Assembly: GCA_947627335.1 (NCBI GenBank) | Contig: CANQVQ010000015.1 | Location: forward strand, 1 to 22,185 | DNA length: 22,185 nucleotides | Origin: an uncultured Clostridia bacterium | GTDB taxonomy: Bacteria > Bacillota > Clostridia > Oscillospirales > CAG-382 | Direction of reading: 5' to 3' | Part shown: piece after piece, positions 22,163 through 22,185 of the stretch | Layout of the letters: each line of letters opens with the position of its first letter | Numbering within the stretch: the first letter of the stretch is position 1 | The notes under the pieces: model-generated | The model's database searches: none | Seen by the model: only the letters and a program-made list of their open reading frames with translations | Told to the model about the DNA's origin: nothing | Program-made: the position numbers and the translations under genes

Positions 22163-22185
22163 TCTTTCGCGCTTTGCCCATAGAT

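Overview
The window reads as a chromosomal segment of a high-GC member of the Firmicutes, class Clostridia, probably an Oscillospirales-type gut or rumen lineage (inference). The signs are strong AGGAGG ribosome binding sites, AT-rich sigma-A promoters in a GC-rich background, a LytTR/GHKL two-component pair, a FIVAR-repeat surface protein with an xPxTG anchor, and the cluster yceD-rpmF-DUF512-der-plsY. No tRNA, rRNA, CRISPR array, transposase or phage gene was recognised.

Layout. 1-4137 (+): the C-terminal two thirds of the disaggregase ClpB, a hexapeptide O-acetyltransferase, then from its own promoter a cysteine desulfurase and an IscU/NifU scaffold (Fe-S assembly). A two-way terminator separates these from a tightly packed minus-strand operon (8434 down to 4226): yceD, rpmF, a PDZ/radical-SAM DUF512 protein, der and plsY. 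It starts at a perfect consensus promoter and has a hairpin after rpmF. A divergent promoter drives a 61-residue Cys-rich membrane miniprotein. Then come a spacer with a 13-bp palindromic tandem repeat, trmK (TTG start), and on the minus strand a lipoprotein built of 26-residue YDENGN repeats and an SGNH-fold esterase.

12302-17650 (+) is the most interesting block: a LytTR response regulator, a very short GHKL histidine kinase with no membrane or sensor part, and two overlapping ABC exporters, each with fused membrane and ATPase domains. Between kinase and exporters lie three 9-bp direct repeats spaced two helical turns apart, which look like LytTR binding boxes. They are interwoven with a terminator hairpin and sit just upstream of an exporter promoter with a poor -35. 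The proposed reading is a self-contained circuit in which the regulator controls the exporters and, because the kinase has no sensor, the transporter may supply the signal. This is inference.

17715-22001 (+) is a 1405-residue secreted protein with its own strong promoter. It has discoidin-like and CBM9-like domains, three FIVAR repeats (two nearly identical in DNA), a Ser/Thr/Asp linker and an SPHTG anchor: a probable wall-attached glycan-binding protein. The window ends in a G-run repeat region.

Eight promoters share an exact 17-bp spacer in this reading; four of them carry TGTGG directly before the -10, suggesting a house style of extended -10 promoter.
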